Of a stretch of 64,000 nt of DNA, positions 1 to 8,873 are shown one piece after another (the first letter of the stretch is position 1; every line of letters begins with the position of its first letter). Below the pieces are notes generated by a model. It had not been told where the DNA came from. It did no database searches and was given only the letters and a program-made list of their open reading frames with translations. This stretch comes from Verrucosispora sp. WMMD573 (GTDB lineage: Bacteria > Actinomycetota > Actinomycetes > Mycobacteriales > Micromonosporaceae). The position numbers and the translations under genes are program-made. The DNA is taken from the NCBI RefSeq assembly GCF_027497175.1, contig NZ_CP114901.1, forward strand, positions 4,774,001-4,838,000, read 5' to 3'.

Positions 1-421
1 GGGCGTCGTCCCACCGAAACGCCTCCATCGCGACCGGGTAGTAGTCGGCCGGGTCGAGCACCGACGAGCCGGCGATCCACTCGTCCAGCGGCTCCACCAC
101 CCCCTTCGCGGCGAACTGGCCGTAGAAGCGGTAGTTCATCAGGAACAGGTCCGGTGGTGCGCCGCCGGCCACCGAGGTGGCGAGTCGGGCGAGCAGGTCC
201 TTGCGGTCACTGGCCTCGATCAGCTGAATCCGCTCGCCGGACCGGGCCTGCTGGTACGCCTCGATCAGGGTGCGGTACGCGCCCAGTTCCTCCGGAGCGC
301 CGAACACCAGCAGCTTGACCGGATCGCCGGCCGACGACCCGCCACCGGAGCCGCAGCCGGTGAGGGCGAGCAGGGCGCTCAACGCGAGGGCGGACAGGGT
401 TCTGATTCGCACGATGGTCAT
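1..421 (-). CDS. ABC transporter substrate-binding lipoprotein (partial, 3' end outside window)
   Basis: This is the first 140 codons of an extracellular solute-binding protein; the rest lies beyond base 1. The start is ATG at 421, whose bases overlap the TGA of the upstream permease (ATGA), which implies translational coupling. The N-terminus has a basic start, a hydrophobic stretch and the lipobox LLALTGC, so the mature protein should be a lipoprotein on the outer face of the membrane. The following segment (KLLVFGAPEELGAYRTL, then YRFYGQFAAKGVVEPLDEW) has the pattern of family 1 sugar-binding proteins. The adjacent MalG-type permease supports carbohydrate uptake. Substrate is unknown. Confidence 0.85.
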   Translation of the reverse strand, partial: MTIVRIRTLSALALSALLALTGCGSGGGSSAGDPVKLLVFGAPEELGAYRTLIEAYQQARSGERIQLIEASDRKDLLARLATSVAGGAPPDLFLMNYRFYGQFAAKGVVEPLDEWIAGSSVLDPADYYPVAMEAFRWDDA

Positions 422-1269
422 CCCTCGGCTCGGTCGTCGTGGTGCAGGAAACGCCGCTGCGCCAGCGCGAAGACCACAAGTGCGGGCACCGTGGCGATCA
501 CCGCCCCGGCCAGGAACACGGGGAAGTTCGTCGGGTCCAGCAGGGACAGCGACCGCAGCGCCAGCGGCAGCGTGAACAGGTCGCGGTCGTAGATGTAGAT
601 CAGCGGGTCGAGGAAATTCGACCAGGTCAGCACGAAGGTCAGGGCGGTCAGCCCGGCGGTCACCGGGCGTACCAGCGGCAACGCGACCCGCCACCAGGTG
701 CGCAGCGGCGACAGGTCCTCCACCAGGCAGGCGTCGTACAGGTCGGCCGGCAGCGCTCGGAAGGCCAGGTAGTAGACCAGGACGTAGAGCGGCGAGGTGC
801 CCAGCAGCGCCGGGGCGATCAACGGTACGAGGGTGTCGGTCAGCCCGAACAGGCGAAAGATCGCGAAACGGGGCACCAGCAGGGCGGTCGCCGGCACCAT
901 CAGCGCGACGAGTGAGGCGGCCACCACTACCACGGTGGTGCGCGGGGCGATTCTGGCCAGCGCGAAGCCGGCCAGTGCGGCCACGAGCACGCTCAACGGC
1001 ACCGCCACCACGGCGACGAGCAGCGAGTTGAGCGAGGCACGCAGCAGACCCCCGAGGTCGAGGGCCCGCTGGTAGCCGGTGGTGGAGAGCGGGTCGGGCA
1101 CCAGCTGCGGAGTCGGCGACGGTGGCAGGCCGGGCTCGGTGAGGGAGCCGGAGACCAGCAGCAGCAGGGGCGGAACGAAGACCAACAGGACGAAGGCCGC
1201 GCCGAGCGTACGCCACAGCCGGGCGGCCCGTTCGGGCAGCGGTGAGGGGCCGCGACGGCGACCCCTCAC
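418..1269 (-). CDS. Carbohydrate ABC transporter permease, MalG/CUT1 type
   Basis: This is an inner-membrane permease of 283 residues with about six hydrophobic segments and the cytoplasmic EAA loop (EDLSPLRTWWRVALPLVRP, near residues 185-205) that contacts the ATPase. Length and motif fit the MalG half of CUT1 sugar importers. I chose GTG at 1269; TTG at 1272 is possible, and no clear Shine-Dalgarno separates them. It is coupled to the binding-protein gene downstream. No MalF-type partner precedes it: the gene upstream is a secreted propeller protein, so the partner must lie beyond the left edge or elsewhere in the genome. The substrate cannot be told from the sequence. Confidence 0.88.
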   Translation of the reverse strand: MRGRRRGPSPLPERAARLWRTLGAAFVLLVFVPPLLLLVSGSLTEPGLPPSPTPQLVPDPLSTTGYQRALDLGGLLRASLNSLLVAVVAVPLSVLVAALAGFALARIAPRTTVVVVAASLVALMVPATALLVPRFAIFRLFGLTDTLVPLIAPALLGTSPLYVLVYYLAFRALPADLYDACLVEDLSPLRTWWRVALPLVRPVTAGLTALTFVLTWSNFLDPLIYIYDRDLFTLPLALRSLSLLDPTNFPVFLAGAVIATVPALVVFALAQRRFLHHDDRAEG

Positions 1270-1295
1270 CAACGTTGTGCCGATGATCGTGTTCC

Positions 1296-4085
1296 CTACT
1301 TCAACGTCATTTTCCAGGCGCCGAGACCGTGCGAGGCAGCGTAGAGGATCCGCTCGCCGGGCACGATGGTCAGGCCGGCCACCTCGACGTTCGGCATGCC
1401 CCGAGCCGCCTTGGTCCAGGACTTCTTGCCCTTCGGCAGCAGCAGCACCCCGAAGTCCGTGGAGGCGTACAGGTCGCCGGTGACGTCGTCACGGACCAGG
1501 TCGGTGATCGGCTGGTCCCCGAAGTCGTACGACCTGTCGCTCCAGGTCGCCCCGTCGGCCGTGGCCGTCACCTCGAAGGCGTGGCCGGGAGTGGTCGGCG
1601 TGTTCGAGCCGTACCCGCTGTAGGAGATCCACGCCCGGGCCGGGTTCGCCGGGTCGATGTGGATGCTGGTGACGAAGCGGTTCGGGGTGGTGGCGCTGTC
1701 CACCCGGGTCCAGGTCACCGCGGCGGCCGGCTCGGCGTCGACGTTGCGGCTGACGAAGACCCGGCCGGTGCTGGTGGCCGCCCAGGCGGTGGAGCTGTCG
1801 GAGTCGACCCGCTGGATCACCGACACCGCGCCGCCGGCCCGGTCGCCCCAGCCGGTACCGGTCAGGTTGGTGGTGCCCAGCGGCTCCCAGTCACCGCAGT
1901 CCTCCTCGTAGGTGCCGGTCCAGGAGTTGCAGATCCGGTCGGCCTCGGCCAGGCTGCGGTCGCCCAGGCCGAAGGTCTTGGTGCGGTACGCCGTCAGGCC
2001 GGTGCCGGCGAACATGGTGCCGCTGACCTTCGGGTCGCTGATCACCGGAGCGTAGAACAGGCTGCCCGGCTGACCGTAGATCGGGTCGGCGGTCCAGATC
2101 CAGCTGGCGATGTCACCGTTGGCGAAGCTCACCTCGGGCGAGACGTCGTAGTAGGTGTGGAACCGGAACTCGGGGCGGGCGACGTCCCAGCCGGAGGCCC
2201 CGCCGTCACCGATCATCGTGTTGACCCAGCGCTGCCGCTGGCCCTTGTTCTCCCAGGTGCCGTTGTCCTGGGTACCGCCCTGCAACAGGTTCACGTCGTG
2301 CGGGCTGGCCGAGAGGCTGATGAACTGCAGCGTGTTCATGCCCTTGTTGACGCCGTCCAGCTTCGACGGAATCTTCGACAGCAGCTGCCGGCAGCGGTCC
2401 CGCTGGGCCTGGGTGGTGAGGTTCCGGTCCGGGTTGTCGCACCACGACGAGCGGTCCACGAACTCGCCGCTGGAGCGCATCACGCCGCCGTCGCTGGCCT
2501 CGAAGAACTGGTACGGGTTACGCGGGTTGGTGACCAGGTCGTGCTGGTCGGGGTGCAGGCCGTTGGGGTGCAGCTCGTCGGTGCCGTCGTAGGTCATGTC
2601 GGTGCCGCTGACCCCGGCGTCGGTGGAGAGGATCACGGCCCGCTTGTTGGCCACCGTCTCGCCGTACACGTAGGAGCCGCCGGTGTAGACGATGTCCGGG
2701 TGCCCCGCCGGGGTGTGCACGAACACGTCGTACCAGCACTGGCCGGTGCACTGGTTGTAGGTGGCGAAGCCCGGATCGGCCGGGTTGGAGCTGGTCAGGT
2801 CGGTGAACGTCGGCGAGCCGGCGGCCACGTCGTCGCTGCGGAACAGTCGCGAGTACGGGGTGCCGGTGTTGCCCTCGTAGACGTACATCCGGGTCTTGCC
2901 GCCGGGCAGGGCGGTCACGTCGATCGCCGGGCGGGTCTGGAACATCGCCGGGTTGAGCGACGGCTTGATCTGCGTCCAGGTCGCTCCGGCGTCGGACGAA
3001 CGCCACACGCCCCGGGCGTACGAGCTGGCGTAGACGATGTTGGCGTCGCGCGGGTCGAGCTTCACCTGGCGTACGCCGCGCGGCGAGCAGGTGGCGGTGT
3101 TGTTGTACTCGGCGGCGCTGCCGGTGCAGGCGGTGGCGTCGGCCGAGCCGTTGTGGATGAACTTCCAGCTCTTGCCGCCATTTGTGGACTTGTACAGACC
3201 CCACTTCTCGGCGTCCGGCACCGGCCGGGTGACCCCGGTGCAGCAGGAGCTGGACATGCCGCGCAGCGCCGTGGTGGTGGCCACGTAGAGGGTCTTGGGG
3301 TCGCCGGGCTTGATGGTGATCTCACCGATGCCCTTGCCGCCGAGCACGTCCTTGCCCAGCGGGCCGGACCAGGTCAGGCCACCGTTCGTCGATCGGTACA
3401 GACCGACGCCGGCGACACAGCCAGAGCCGCAGGTGTTGGCCTCGCCGGTGCCGACGTAGATGGTCAGGCCGGTGCGGTCGTTGCGGTCGATCGTCACCGC
3501 GCCGGCGGCGTTGATGCCCAGCGGGCCGCCCAGGTAGAACCACTTCGGTTCGGCGGCGAGGATGTTCAGGGTGCCCCAGACCCCACCACCGGCCGGGGTG
3601 ACATACGCCCGGCAGAGCAGCTTCGAGCAGTCCGGGCTGATGTCGATCGAGGTGACCCGACCACCGGCGACGTATTCGTTGGGCACGTAGTTGAAGGCGT
3701 TGCGGTACTCGGTGAACGGGTAGAGCGCCTCGCTCGGGCCGACGTTGGTCCATTGCCGGCTGCCCCGGAACCGCTTGTCGGCCGCCGTGAAGGCCGCCTT
3801 CGACCGGTCCAACTGGGCTATGGTGATCGCGTCCGCCGGGTAGGCGCGCTCCAGGAACGCCTGCTGGGCGGCGCCGCCCGGTCCGTCGGGGGACATTCCG
3901 CTGTCGCCCGGGACGGCTCGGCGTAGCCGCTCCAGGTGGGCGCCGAGCGCGTTGGGCATCTCCCCGCCGACCGCGACGGGTGCTGGCACCTCGGCGCCGG
4001 CGTAGTGGATGCCGACCAGACCTGTCGACGCCACCAGGGCACCGACCGCCAGGCCAACAAGAAGATGGCGACGTCTACGCTTCAC
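1296..4085 (-). CDS. Large secreted BNR/sortilin-like beta-propeller protein
   Basis: This 929-residue protein starts at GTG 4085 behind a strong GGAGGA site. It has a basic n-region (KRRRRH) and a hydrophobic core ending around residue 31, so it is exported by Sec. The body carries repeated Asp-box/BNR-type motifs (STNGGLTWS, STNGGKSWK, SSDAGATWT), the signature of Vps10/sortilin, GH74 and sialidase-type propellers. Several Cys pairs (for example CGSGC, SSSCC) suggest disulfides outside the cell. The size would allow two propellers, as in GH74 enzymes, but I cannot point to catalytic Asp residues, so glycosidase activity is not claimed. The gene sits 23 bp upstream of the sugar permease and may be co-transcribed, which would fit a polysaccharide-related role. 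Confidence 0.75.
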   Translation of the reverse strand: MKRRRRHLLVGLAVGALVASTGLVGIHYAGAEVPAPVAVGGEMPNALGAHLERLRRAVPGDSGMSPDGPGGAAQQAFLERAYPADAITIAQLDRSKAAFTAADKRFRGSRQWTNVGPSEALYPFTEYRNAFNYVPNEYVAGGRVTSIDISPDCSKLLCRAYVTPAGGGVWGTLNILAAEPKWFYLGGPLGINAAGAVTIDRNDRTGLTIYVGTGEANTCGSGCVAGVGLYRSTNGGLTWSGPLGKDVLGGKGIGEITIKPGDPKTLYVATTTALRGMSSSCCTGVTRPVPDAEKWGLYKSTNGGKSWKFIHNGSADATACTGSAAEYNNTATCSPRGVRQVKLDPRDANIVYASSYARGVWRSSDAGATWTQIKPSLNPAMFQTRPAIDVTALPGGKTRMYVYEGNTGTPYSRLFRSDDVAAGSPTFTDLTSSNPADPGFATYNQCTGQCWYDVFVHTPAGHPDIVYTGGSYVYGETVANKRAVILSTDAGVSGTDMTYDGTDELHPNGLHPDQHDLVTNPRNPYQFFEASDGGVMRSSGEFVDRSSWCDNPDRNLTTQAQRDRCRQLLSKIPSKLDGVNKGMNTLQFISLSASPHDVNLLQGGTQDNGTWENKGQRQRWVNTMIGDGGASGWDVARPEFRFHTYYDVSPEVSFANGDIASWIWTADPIYGQPGSLFYAPVISDPKVSGTMFAGTGLTAYRTKTFGLGDRSLAEADRICNSWTGTYEEDCGDWEPLGTTNLTGTGWGDRAGGAVSVIQRVDSDSSTAWAATSTGRVFVSRNVDAEPAAAVTWTRVDSATTPNRFVTSIHIDPANPARAWISYSGYGSNTPTTPGHAFEVTATADGATWSDRSYDFGDQPITDLVRDDVTGDLYASTDFGVLLLPKGKKSWTKAARGMPNVEVAGLTIVPGERILYAASHGLGAWKMTLK

Positions 4086-4239
4086 GAGGGTTCCTCCGGC
4101 ATGACGGCGTCACCGCAGCGCGGCATCCGGATTGGCGACCGTCGCTGGCAGCGTCCACGCAGGAATATGTCAGAGAGATCCACCGCAGGCAATAGAGCTG
4201 TTAGACGTTATCCAACCGCCGCGAAGAGGAACGGATCGG

Positions 4240-5106
4240 ATGTCCGACGAGGGTGGGCAGGCCGGCGACGAGCTGCGGGCCGACTGTGCCCGCTGCTTCG
4301 GCCTGTGCTGCGTCGCCCCCGCCTTCGCCGCGTCGGCCGACTTCGCGCTCGACAAGCCCGCCGGCCAGCCGTGCCGCAACCTGGGGACGGACTTCGGCTG
4401 CACCATCCACGCCGAGCTGCGCGATCGGGGTTTCCCCGGCTGCACCGTCTACGACTGCTTCGGCGCGGGTCAGCGGGTCGCCCAGGTCGTCTTCGGCGGG
4501 CGGAGCTGGCGCGACGAGCCGCGACGCGCCCGGCAGATGTTCGACGTGTTCGCGGTGATGCGCCCGCTGCACGAGCTGCTGTGGTTGCTCACCGAGGCGT
4601 TGCGGCTGAGTCCTCCAGCCGACCTGCGGCCGGGCCTGGCAGCCGCGCTCGCCGAGACCGAGCGGCTGGCCGGCGGCGACCCGGGAACGCTGCTCGCCCT
4701 CGATGTCGATGCGCATCGAGCGGCTGTCAACTCGCTGCTCTCGCGTACCGCCGAGTTGGCCCGCGCCCGGGGCGGAGCCGGCGCCGACCTGCGCGGCGCC
4801 ACGCTGGTCGGCCGCGACCTGCGCCGCACCGCCCTGCGTGGGGCGAACCTGCGGGGCGCGTCGCTGGTCGGCGCCGACCTGCGCGGAGTGGACCTGGCCC
4901 GAGCCGACCTGACCGGCGCGGATCTGCGCGGAGCCGATGTGCGCGGGGCAGACCTGTCCGGTGCTCTCTTCCTGCACCGGTCGCAGGTCGATGCCGCCCG
5001 GGGCGACCTACGAACCCGGTTGCCGGGGCGGATCGACCGCCCGGCCCACTGGTCACAGCTGCCGCTCGCCTCGCCGGGAGCGTCGCGGCGCGGCCGGCGC
5101 CGCTGA
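4240..5106 (+). CDS. Pentapeptide-repeat protein with Cys-rich YkgJ-like N-terminus
   Basis: This is a 288-residue protein starting at ATG 4240, with AGAGGA ten bases upstream. The first 75 residues hold eight cysteines (16, 19, 23, 24, 45, 54, 68, 73). The first four form CxxCxxxCC, resembling the metal- or cluster-binding CxxCxxCC (YkgJ) family. Residues about 183-250 are a run of A(D/N)LxG pentapeptide repeats (ADLRG, ANLRG, ADLTG, ADVRG) predicted to form a short right-handed quadrilateral helix. The combination suggests a cytoplasmic protein with a bound metal centre and a protein- or DNA-interaction coil. The function is unknown. A basic tail (SRRGRRR) ends the protein. Confidence 0.8.
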   Translation: MSDEGGQAGDELRADCARCFGLCCVAPAFAASADFALDKPAGQPCRNLGTDFGCTIHAELRDRGFPGCTVYDCFGAGQRVAQVVFGGRSWRDEPRRARQMFDVFAVMRPLHELLWLLTEALRLSPPADLRPGLAAALAETERLAGGDPGTLLALDVDAHRAAVNSLLSRTAELARARGGAGADLRGATLVGRDLRRTALRGANLRGASLVGADLRGVDLARADLTGADLRGADVRGADLSGALFLHRSQVDAARGDLRTRLPGRIDRPAHWSQLPLASPGASRRGRRR

Positions 5107-5153
5107 TCGGTACGGGACGACGGGAACGGCGCGGCCCGGGACGGCGCGATCGG

Positions 5154-5633
5154 TCAGCGGCGGACTGGCGCGGCGGCCTTCCGCGCCTCGTTCATGCCCT
5201 GGTTGGCCAGCGCGTCGGCCCGCTCGTTCTCCGGGTGCCCGTTGTGGCCCTTCACCCACAGCCAGGTGATCTGGTGCCGGACGCAGGCCGTCTCCAGCCG
5301 CTGCCACAGGTCTGCGTTCTTCACCGGCTGCTTGGCGGCGGTCAACCAACCGTTGCGTTTCCAGGAAGCCAGCCAGCTGGTGATGCCGTTGCGCACGTAC
5401 GTGCTGTCGGTGTGCAGCTCGACGGTGACCGGACGGGTCAGGCTCTCCAGCGCCTCGATGGCGGCGGTCAGCTCCATCCGGTTGTTGGTGGTCGGGTTCG
5501 CCTCCCCGCCGCGCAGCTCGCGCTCGTGGGCGCCGTAGCGCAGCACCGCGCCCCAGCCACCCGGACCGGGGTTGCCGCTGCACGCCCCGTCGGTCCAGAT
5601 CCGCACCACCCGGCCGGCCGTCTCGTCCACCAT
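5154..5633 (-). CDS. rnhA: Ribonuclease HI
   Basis: This 159-residue enzyme cleaves the RNA strand of RNA-DNA hybrids in the cytoplasm, for example at R-loops and lagging-strand primers. All catalytic positions are visible: Asp15 ([11 protein letters not shown]), Glu54 (NNRMEL), Asp76 (HTDSTYV), His130 (KGHNG) and Asp140 (NERADALAN). Length matches single-domain bacterial RNase HI of the E. coli type. It starts at ATG 5633 and is divergent from the acetyltransferase gene at 5696. Confidence 0.96.
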   Translation of the reverse strand: MVDETAGRVVRIWTDGACSGNPGPGGWGAVLRYGAHERELRGGEANPTTNNRMELTAAIEALESLTRPVTVELHTDSTYVRNGITSWLASWKRNGWLTAAKQPVKNADLWQRLETACVRHQITWLWVKGHNGHPENERADALANQGMNEARKAAAPVRR

Positions 5634-5695
5634 GGCGGCAAACCCTACCGTCCGCGGGCCGCCGAGCGACCCGACAGGCCCGCTACGCTCGGCGG

Positions 5696-6232
5696 GTGAG
5701 TGGAGTCGTGACCGACAGTCAGCTGCTGATCAGGCCGGCGGAGCCGGGCGACGCGGAGGTGTTGCACCGTTTCATCGTCGAGCTGACCGAGGCCGAGCAG
5801 TATCCCGGCGAGGTGACGGCGCAGCCGGCGGACGTGGCCGACGCCCTGTTCGGTGACCGGCCGGTGGCCGAGGCGGTGATGGCCGAGATCGGCGGCGCGC
5901 CTGTCGGTTTCGCGCTCTACTACCCCACCTACAGCACCGTGGCCGGCCGGCCCGGCATCCACCTTGAGGACCTGTACGTCCGGCCGGAACATCGCGGCGA
6001 CGGCGTCGGTCGGGCGTTGCTGGCCCATCTGGCGAGGCTGGCCGTGGCCCGTGGCTGCGCCCGCCTGGAGTGGTGGGTGCTGCGTACCAACGATCCGGCG
6101 CTGCGCTTCTACCGACGGCTGCACGCCCGCACCGTCGACGAGATCGACGTGCTGCGGTTGGACGGGCCGCACCTGCGGGCACTCGCCGCCGACCGCCACC
6201 GGTCCGGGGTCGACCAGGTCCTGGCTCAGTGA
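5696..6232 (+). CDS. GNAT-family N-acetyltransferase
   Basis: This 178-residue protein contains a full GNAT fold. The acetyl-CoA pyrophosphate-binding segment [17 protein letters not shown] is near residues 98-115 and is preceded by the typical LEDLYV strand. The end contains the usual GFY-like element ([10 protein letters not shown]). It should transfer an acetyl group from acetyl-CoA to a small molecule or protein amine; the substrate is unknown. The start is GTG 5696, with GTG 5708 as an alternative. It converges with lycopene cyclase and the two overlap by 7 bp. Confidence 0.88.
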   Translation: MSGVVTDSQLLIRPAEPGDAEVLHRFIVELTEAEQYPGEVTAQPADVADALFGDRPVAEAVMAEIGGAPVGFALYYPTYSTVAGRPGIHLEDLYVRPEHRGDGVGRALLAHLARLAVARGCARLEWWVLRTNDPALRFYRRLHARTVDEIDVLRLDGPHLRALAADRHRSGVDQVLAQ

Positions 6233-7500
6233 CCTGGGGCGTCGACGTTCGGCGGCGCGGTGTCCACGACGGGCGGCGGCACCTTCCATGCCGGCCGGCG
6301 CGACGGCGCGAGCCGGTCGCGTATCCGTCCGGCGGCGTCGGCGACGGTGGCGGTGACCATCGGTCGGAGGCGGGTCGAGCGCATCACCGCCAGGTCCTCG
6401 GCGACGGTGGTGTCACCGTCGAGGAAGCGCAGCACCCGGCTTGCCGGGTTGCGGTCGAAGAGGCGGTCGAAGAACTCCGGTCCGTCGACCAGGCCGGCGT
6501 CCAGCGCCCGCAGCGCGACCGCGTCCATCCACCGGTGCCGGTGGGGGTACGCGGGCGCCGGCACCGGCGACCGGCCGGCGGCGACCGCCCGGGCCACCTG
6601 TTCGGCCTGACGGTGCATCGCCGAGAAGGTGAAGCCGGTCGAGGGGCGGGTGGCGCCGCCGCCCGTACCGAGCCGCACCACCCGGGGCGAGGGTCGGGCC
6701 ACGAACGGACCGTCGGTCATCGGAATGACACCGTTCTCGACCTCGGTCACCGTGAGCCGGGCCGGGTCGAGGCCGAGCAGGTCGCGGTAGCCGGCCAGGG
6801 CCGCGTCGTACGCCGCACCGGTCAGCAGGTCGGGTGAGAACTCGGTGTACTCGACAAGCGCGTACCGACTATCGACGGGCAGCACGTAGCCGAAGGAGAC
6901 GCCTCGGGCCGGCTGCGGGGTACGGAAATCCATGAGGACGGCCCGCGCCGGGTCGAAGACCGGCCGGTCCGCCGTCAACCACCAACCTCGGAAGTGCTGC
7001 AACCAGTTGGTGTGCCCAGGTCGGTGCGGTGGCCGTGGCCGGGAGTCCAGCAGCCAACGGGCCCGCAGCAGCGGTCGACCGTCGACGGCGTGCACCAGCA
7101 CCCGTTCGCCGTCGTCGTCGACGCGACCGGCAGCGGCGACGATCCGGATCGCGCCCAGGCGTCGCTCCGCCTCGGCGGCGCGGGCGTAGATCGGGCCGGA
7201 CCGCAGCATCGCGTACCGCAGGGGCGTCAGGTCCAGGGCACGATGCGTGTCGGGCGTGACCACCTCGACCCGTGACCAGCTGGCGCTGAGCAACTCGTCC
7301 AGGTCGTTGCCGGGCTGGCCCCAGAACGCCCAGGTGCGGTCCTGCCCACGCCGGTGCACCGGATCGACGACGGCGATCCGCACGTCGCGCACCCGGTGCC
7401 GGTCCAATGCGGCCAGCACCAGCGACGCCGCGCCGCCCCCACCCACCAGGGCGAGATCGACGTCGACGGGCGAGGAGTCCATCCGATCACGCTGCCACAT
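6226..7500 (-). CDS. Lycopene cyclase, flavoprotein CrtY/CrtL type
   Basis: This is a 424-residue FAD/NAD-dependent cyclase that would close the ionone rings of lycopene to give cyclic carotenoids. The N-terminal dinucleotide fold is LALVGGGGAASLVLAAL (residues about 15-31). Downstream motifs typical of the family include DRTWAFWG, NWLQHFRGWWL, MDFR, VEYTEF and TGGGATRPSTGFTF. ATG 7500 gives the longest frame; ATG 7482 (MDSSP) is equally plausible and neither has a strong Shine-Dalgarno. No other carotenoid gene is visible nearby, so it depends on a pathway encoded elsewhere. Confidence 0.9.
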   Translation of the reverse strand: MWQRDRMDSSPVDVDLALVGGGGAASLVLAALDRHRVRDVRIAVVDPVHRRGQDRTWAFWGQPGNDLDELLSASWSRVEVVTPDTHRALDLTPLRYAMLRSGPIYARAAEAERRLGAIRIVAAAGRVDDDGERVLVHAVDGRPLLRARWLLDSRPRPPHRPGHTNWLQHFRGWWLTADRPVFDPARAVLMDFRTPQPARGVSFGYVLPVDSRYALVEYTEFSPDLLTGAAYDAALAGYRDLLGLDPARLTVTEVENGVIPMTDGPFVARPSPRVVRLGTGGGATRPSTGFTFSAMHRQAEQVARAVAAGRSPVPAPAYPHRHRWMDAVALRALDAGLVDGPEFFDRLFDRNPASRVLRFLDGDTTVAEDLAVMRSTRLRPMVTATVADAAGRIRDRLAPSRRPAWKVPPPVVDTAPPNVDAPGH

Positions 7501-7555
7501 CGTCAGGCTCGTCGAAGGAGCAGGGGCCGTCCCCGACCCTCCGGACGACGAAAGC

Positions 7556-7592
7556 CCGCTGGCCGGCACCCTGGTGGGGTGCCGGCCAGCGG
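7556..7592 (-). terminator. Strong hairpin terminator after the secreted hydrolase gene
   Basis: A perfect 16-bp stem (CCGCTGGCCGGCACCC with its complement) encloses a 5-base loop. On the minus strand it is followed by GCTTTCGTCGTC and lies 55 bp after the stop at 7647. It should separate the hydrolase from lycopene cyclase. On the plus strand it is followed by TTCTTGTT, so it could work in both directions. Confidence 0.75.
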
Positions 7593-7646
7593 TTCTTGTT
7601 CCCCCTGTGGAGGAATGTCTTCGGTTGTTGGCTGGTGGTGGTGGGG

Positions 7647-8234
7647 TCAGCTGGTCCAGTGCTGGGCGACGAGGTCGGCGGCCTGCTGCTCCCACTGGGC
7701 GTAGTGGTCGGGGTAGGCCGACACCTGTACGGTCTGCGCGGCCTCGGTCAGCGGCATGTCCTGCCAGCCGTCGACCTGCTTGAGGCCCTTGAGGAAGGCC
7801 AGGGTCGAGTATTCGGGGTCGGTGATCTGCTCCACCGTGCCCCAGCCGCTTGAGGGGCGCTGCTGGAACAGGCCCTGCGAGTCGTGGTCGTTGCGGTCAC
7901 CCAGGTGACCCAGGTTCTCCAGCTTCGACTCCTGCAGCGCGGTCGCGATCGACACCACCGCGGCCCGCTCGTCCATACCGGCCTTCTTCGTCGCCGCGAT
8001 GATCGCCTTCACATTACCGACCTGCTCATCATTCAGATCAACATGCGACTGGTTGGACGGGACGCCGTGCGGCAGCAGCTTGCTGACATCCGGCTTGTCA
8101 GCCTGCACCACCGCGACCGCAACGGTCTTCACGGGGGTGGTGTCGGCGTGAGCGGCCACCGGACCGGCGAACAGACCACCGGTGAACGCCACACCCGCAA
8201 TACCCAACACACTCTTCCGCAGCATCGTGTTCAT
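7647..8234 (-). CDS. Secreted lysozyme-like/transglycosylase-type small protein
   Basis: This 195-residue exported protein starts at ATG 8234 and has a Sec signal ending around AAHADT. The mature part has an EQVGNVKAIIAATKKAG helix, then VVSIATALQESKLENL, where the Glu of ALQES lies where transglycosylase/Rpf-like folds keep the catalytic acid. DHDSQGLFQQRPSSGWG and a C-terminal QWEQQAADLVAQHW helix follow. This set is common in actinobacterial proteins annotated as peptidoglycan hydrolases or simply hypothetical. A role in cell-wall remodelling is therefore an inference. It is monocistronic, with a terminator downstream and a long leader upstream. Confidence 0.7.
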   Translation of the reverse strand: MNTMLRKSVLGIAGVAFTGGLFAGPVAAHADTTPVKTVAVAVVQADKPDVSKLLPHGVPSNQSHVDLNDEQVGNVKAIIAATKKAGMDERAAVVSIATALQESKLENLGHLGDRNDHDSQGLFQQRPSSGWGTVEQITDPEYSTLAFLKGLKQVDGWQDMPLTEAAQTVQVSAYPDHYAQWEQQAADLVAQHWTS

Positions 8235-8873
8235 GACAAAGCTCCATCCGGGGGTCGACGCACACACACCCAGGGGGAAACGGGCGCATACACGCAAGCA
8301 CCAGAAAGGCACTCAAAGAGGGGGAAAGTTCTCCGGGACGCGGGGCCGATAGGGCCGCTTCGCATCGCCGGGACCATGTGTAACGACCACCGACCCGCCA
8401 TCATTCCCGGGGGCCACCCGCGGCGGCGGGCAGTCGTTCACGGCCGTTCAGGGATGTCCAACGCCCCCGACCCGCCACCCATTCCACCCCGAGCCCCCGA
8501 CCGCCCTGCAATGTTGGTCCGAAACCGCCCCCCTGGGGGCCAAACTGCACCAAGATCGCGGCTGAACACCGACACACTGCGCAGAGGGCGCATCCGGCGT
8601 ACAGGGCGCATCCGGCGCACGGGGCACGGGGCACGGCGGGCCACACCCCATCCGCAGCGACACACCCCCAACCACGCCCGCAACGGAGCCCGACCGCCCT
8701 TCCGCGACGCCTCCGGCGTCCGGGAGAACACCGGACGGCAACGAGGATTTCTCATTTTCACCGGATCGGGTCGCAAGCCCACCTAGTGTTGGGCACACCG
8801 GTGCTAGTCACGGAGTTGGCCACCCGAACGACGTCCCACACAGTCAGCGGACGAAAAGTGAGGGAAGACGCGT
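8235..8873. other. Long divergent intergenic region with no supported gene
   Basis: The 639 bp between two genes for exported proteins contain no convincing frame. The minus-strand leader of the hydrolase is about 150 bases or more and includes GTTACAC at about 8379-8385 (minus strand) and a small GC hairpin around 8341-8355. I looked for a ydaO-type riboswitch, known ahead of some actinobacterial wall hydrolases, and could not assemble its conserved core. A short tandem repeat lies at 8586-8635. Confidence 0.6.
8586..8635. repeat. Short tandem repeat
   Basis: Two 18-bp copies of GGGCGCATCCGGCG followed by TACA or CACG are followed by two copies of GGGCACG. It lies in the intergenic region and no role is apparent. 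Confidence 0.7.

Noticed and set aside
1329..3926. 865-codon open frame on the plus strand opposite the secreted propeller gene
   Set aside because: It is an antisense frame kept open by GC bias. Its translation is low-complexity (Gly/Val/Arg/Ala-rich), has no domain, and the opposite strand encodes a clear signal peptide and Asp-box repeats.
8235..8400. ydaO/c-di-AMP riboswitch in the hydrolase leader
   Set aside because: The gene type and long leader made it plausible, but I could not place the conserved helices and loop sequences, so I do not report it.
8586..8635. Tandem repeat considered as a CRISPR-like array
   Set aside because: The units are directly adjacent without spacers, only two long copies exist, and no cas gene is present.
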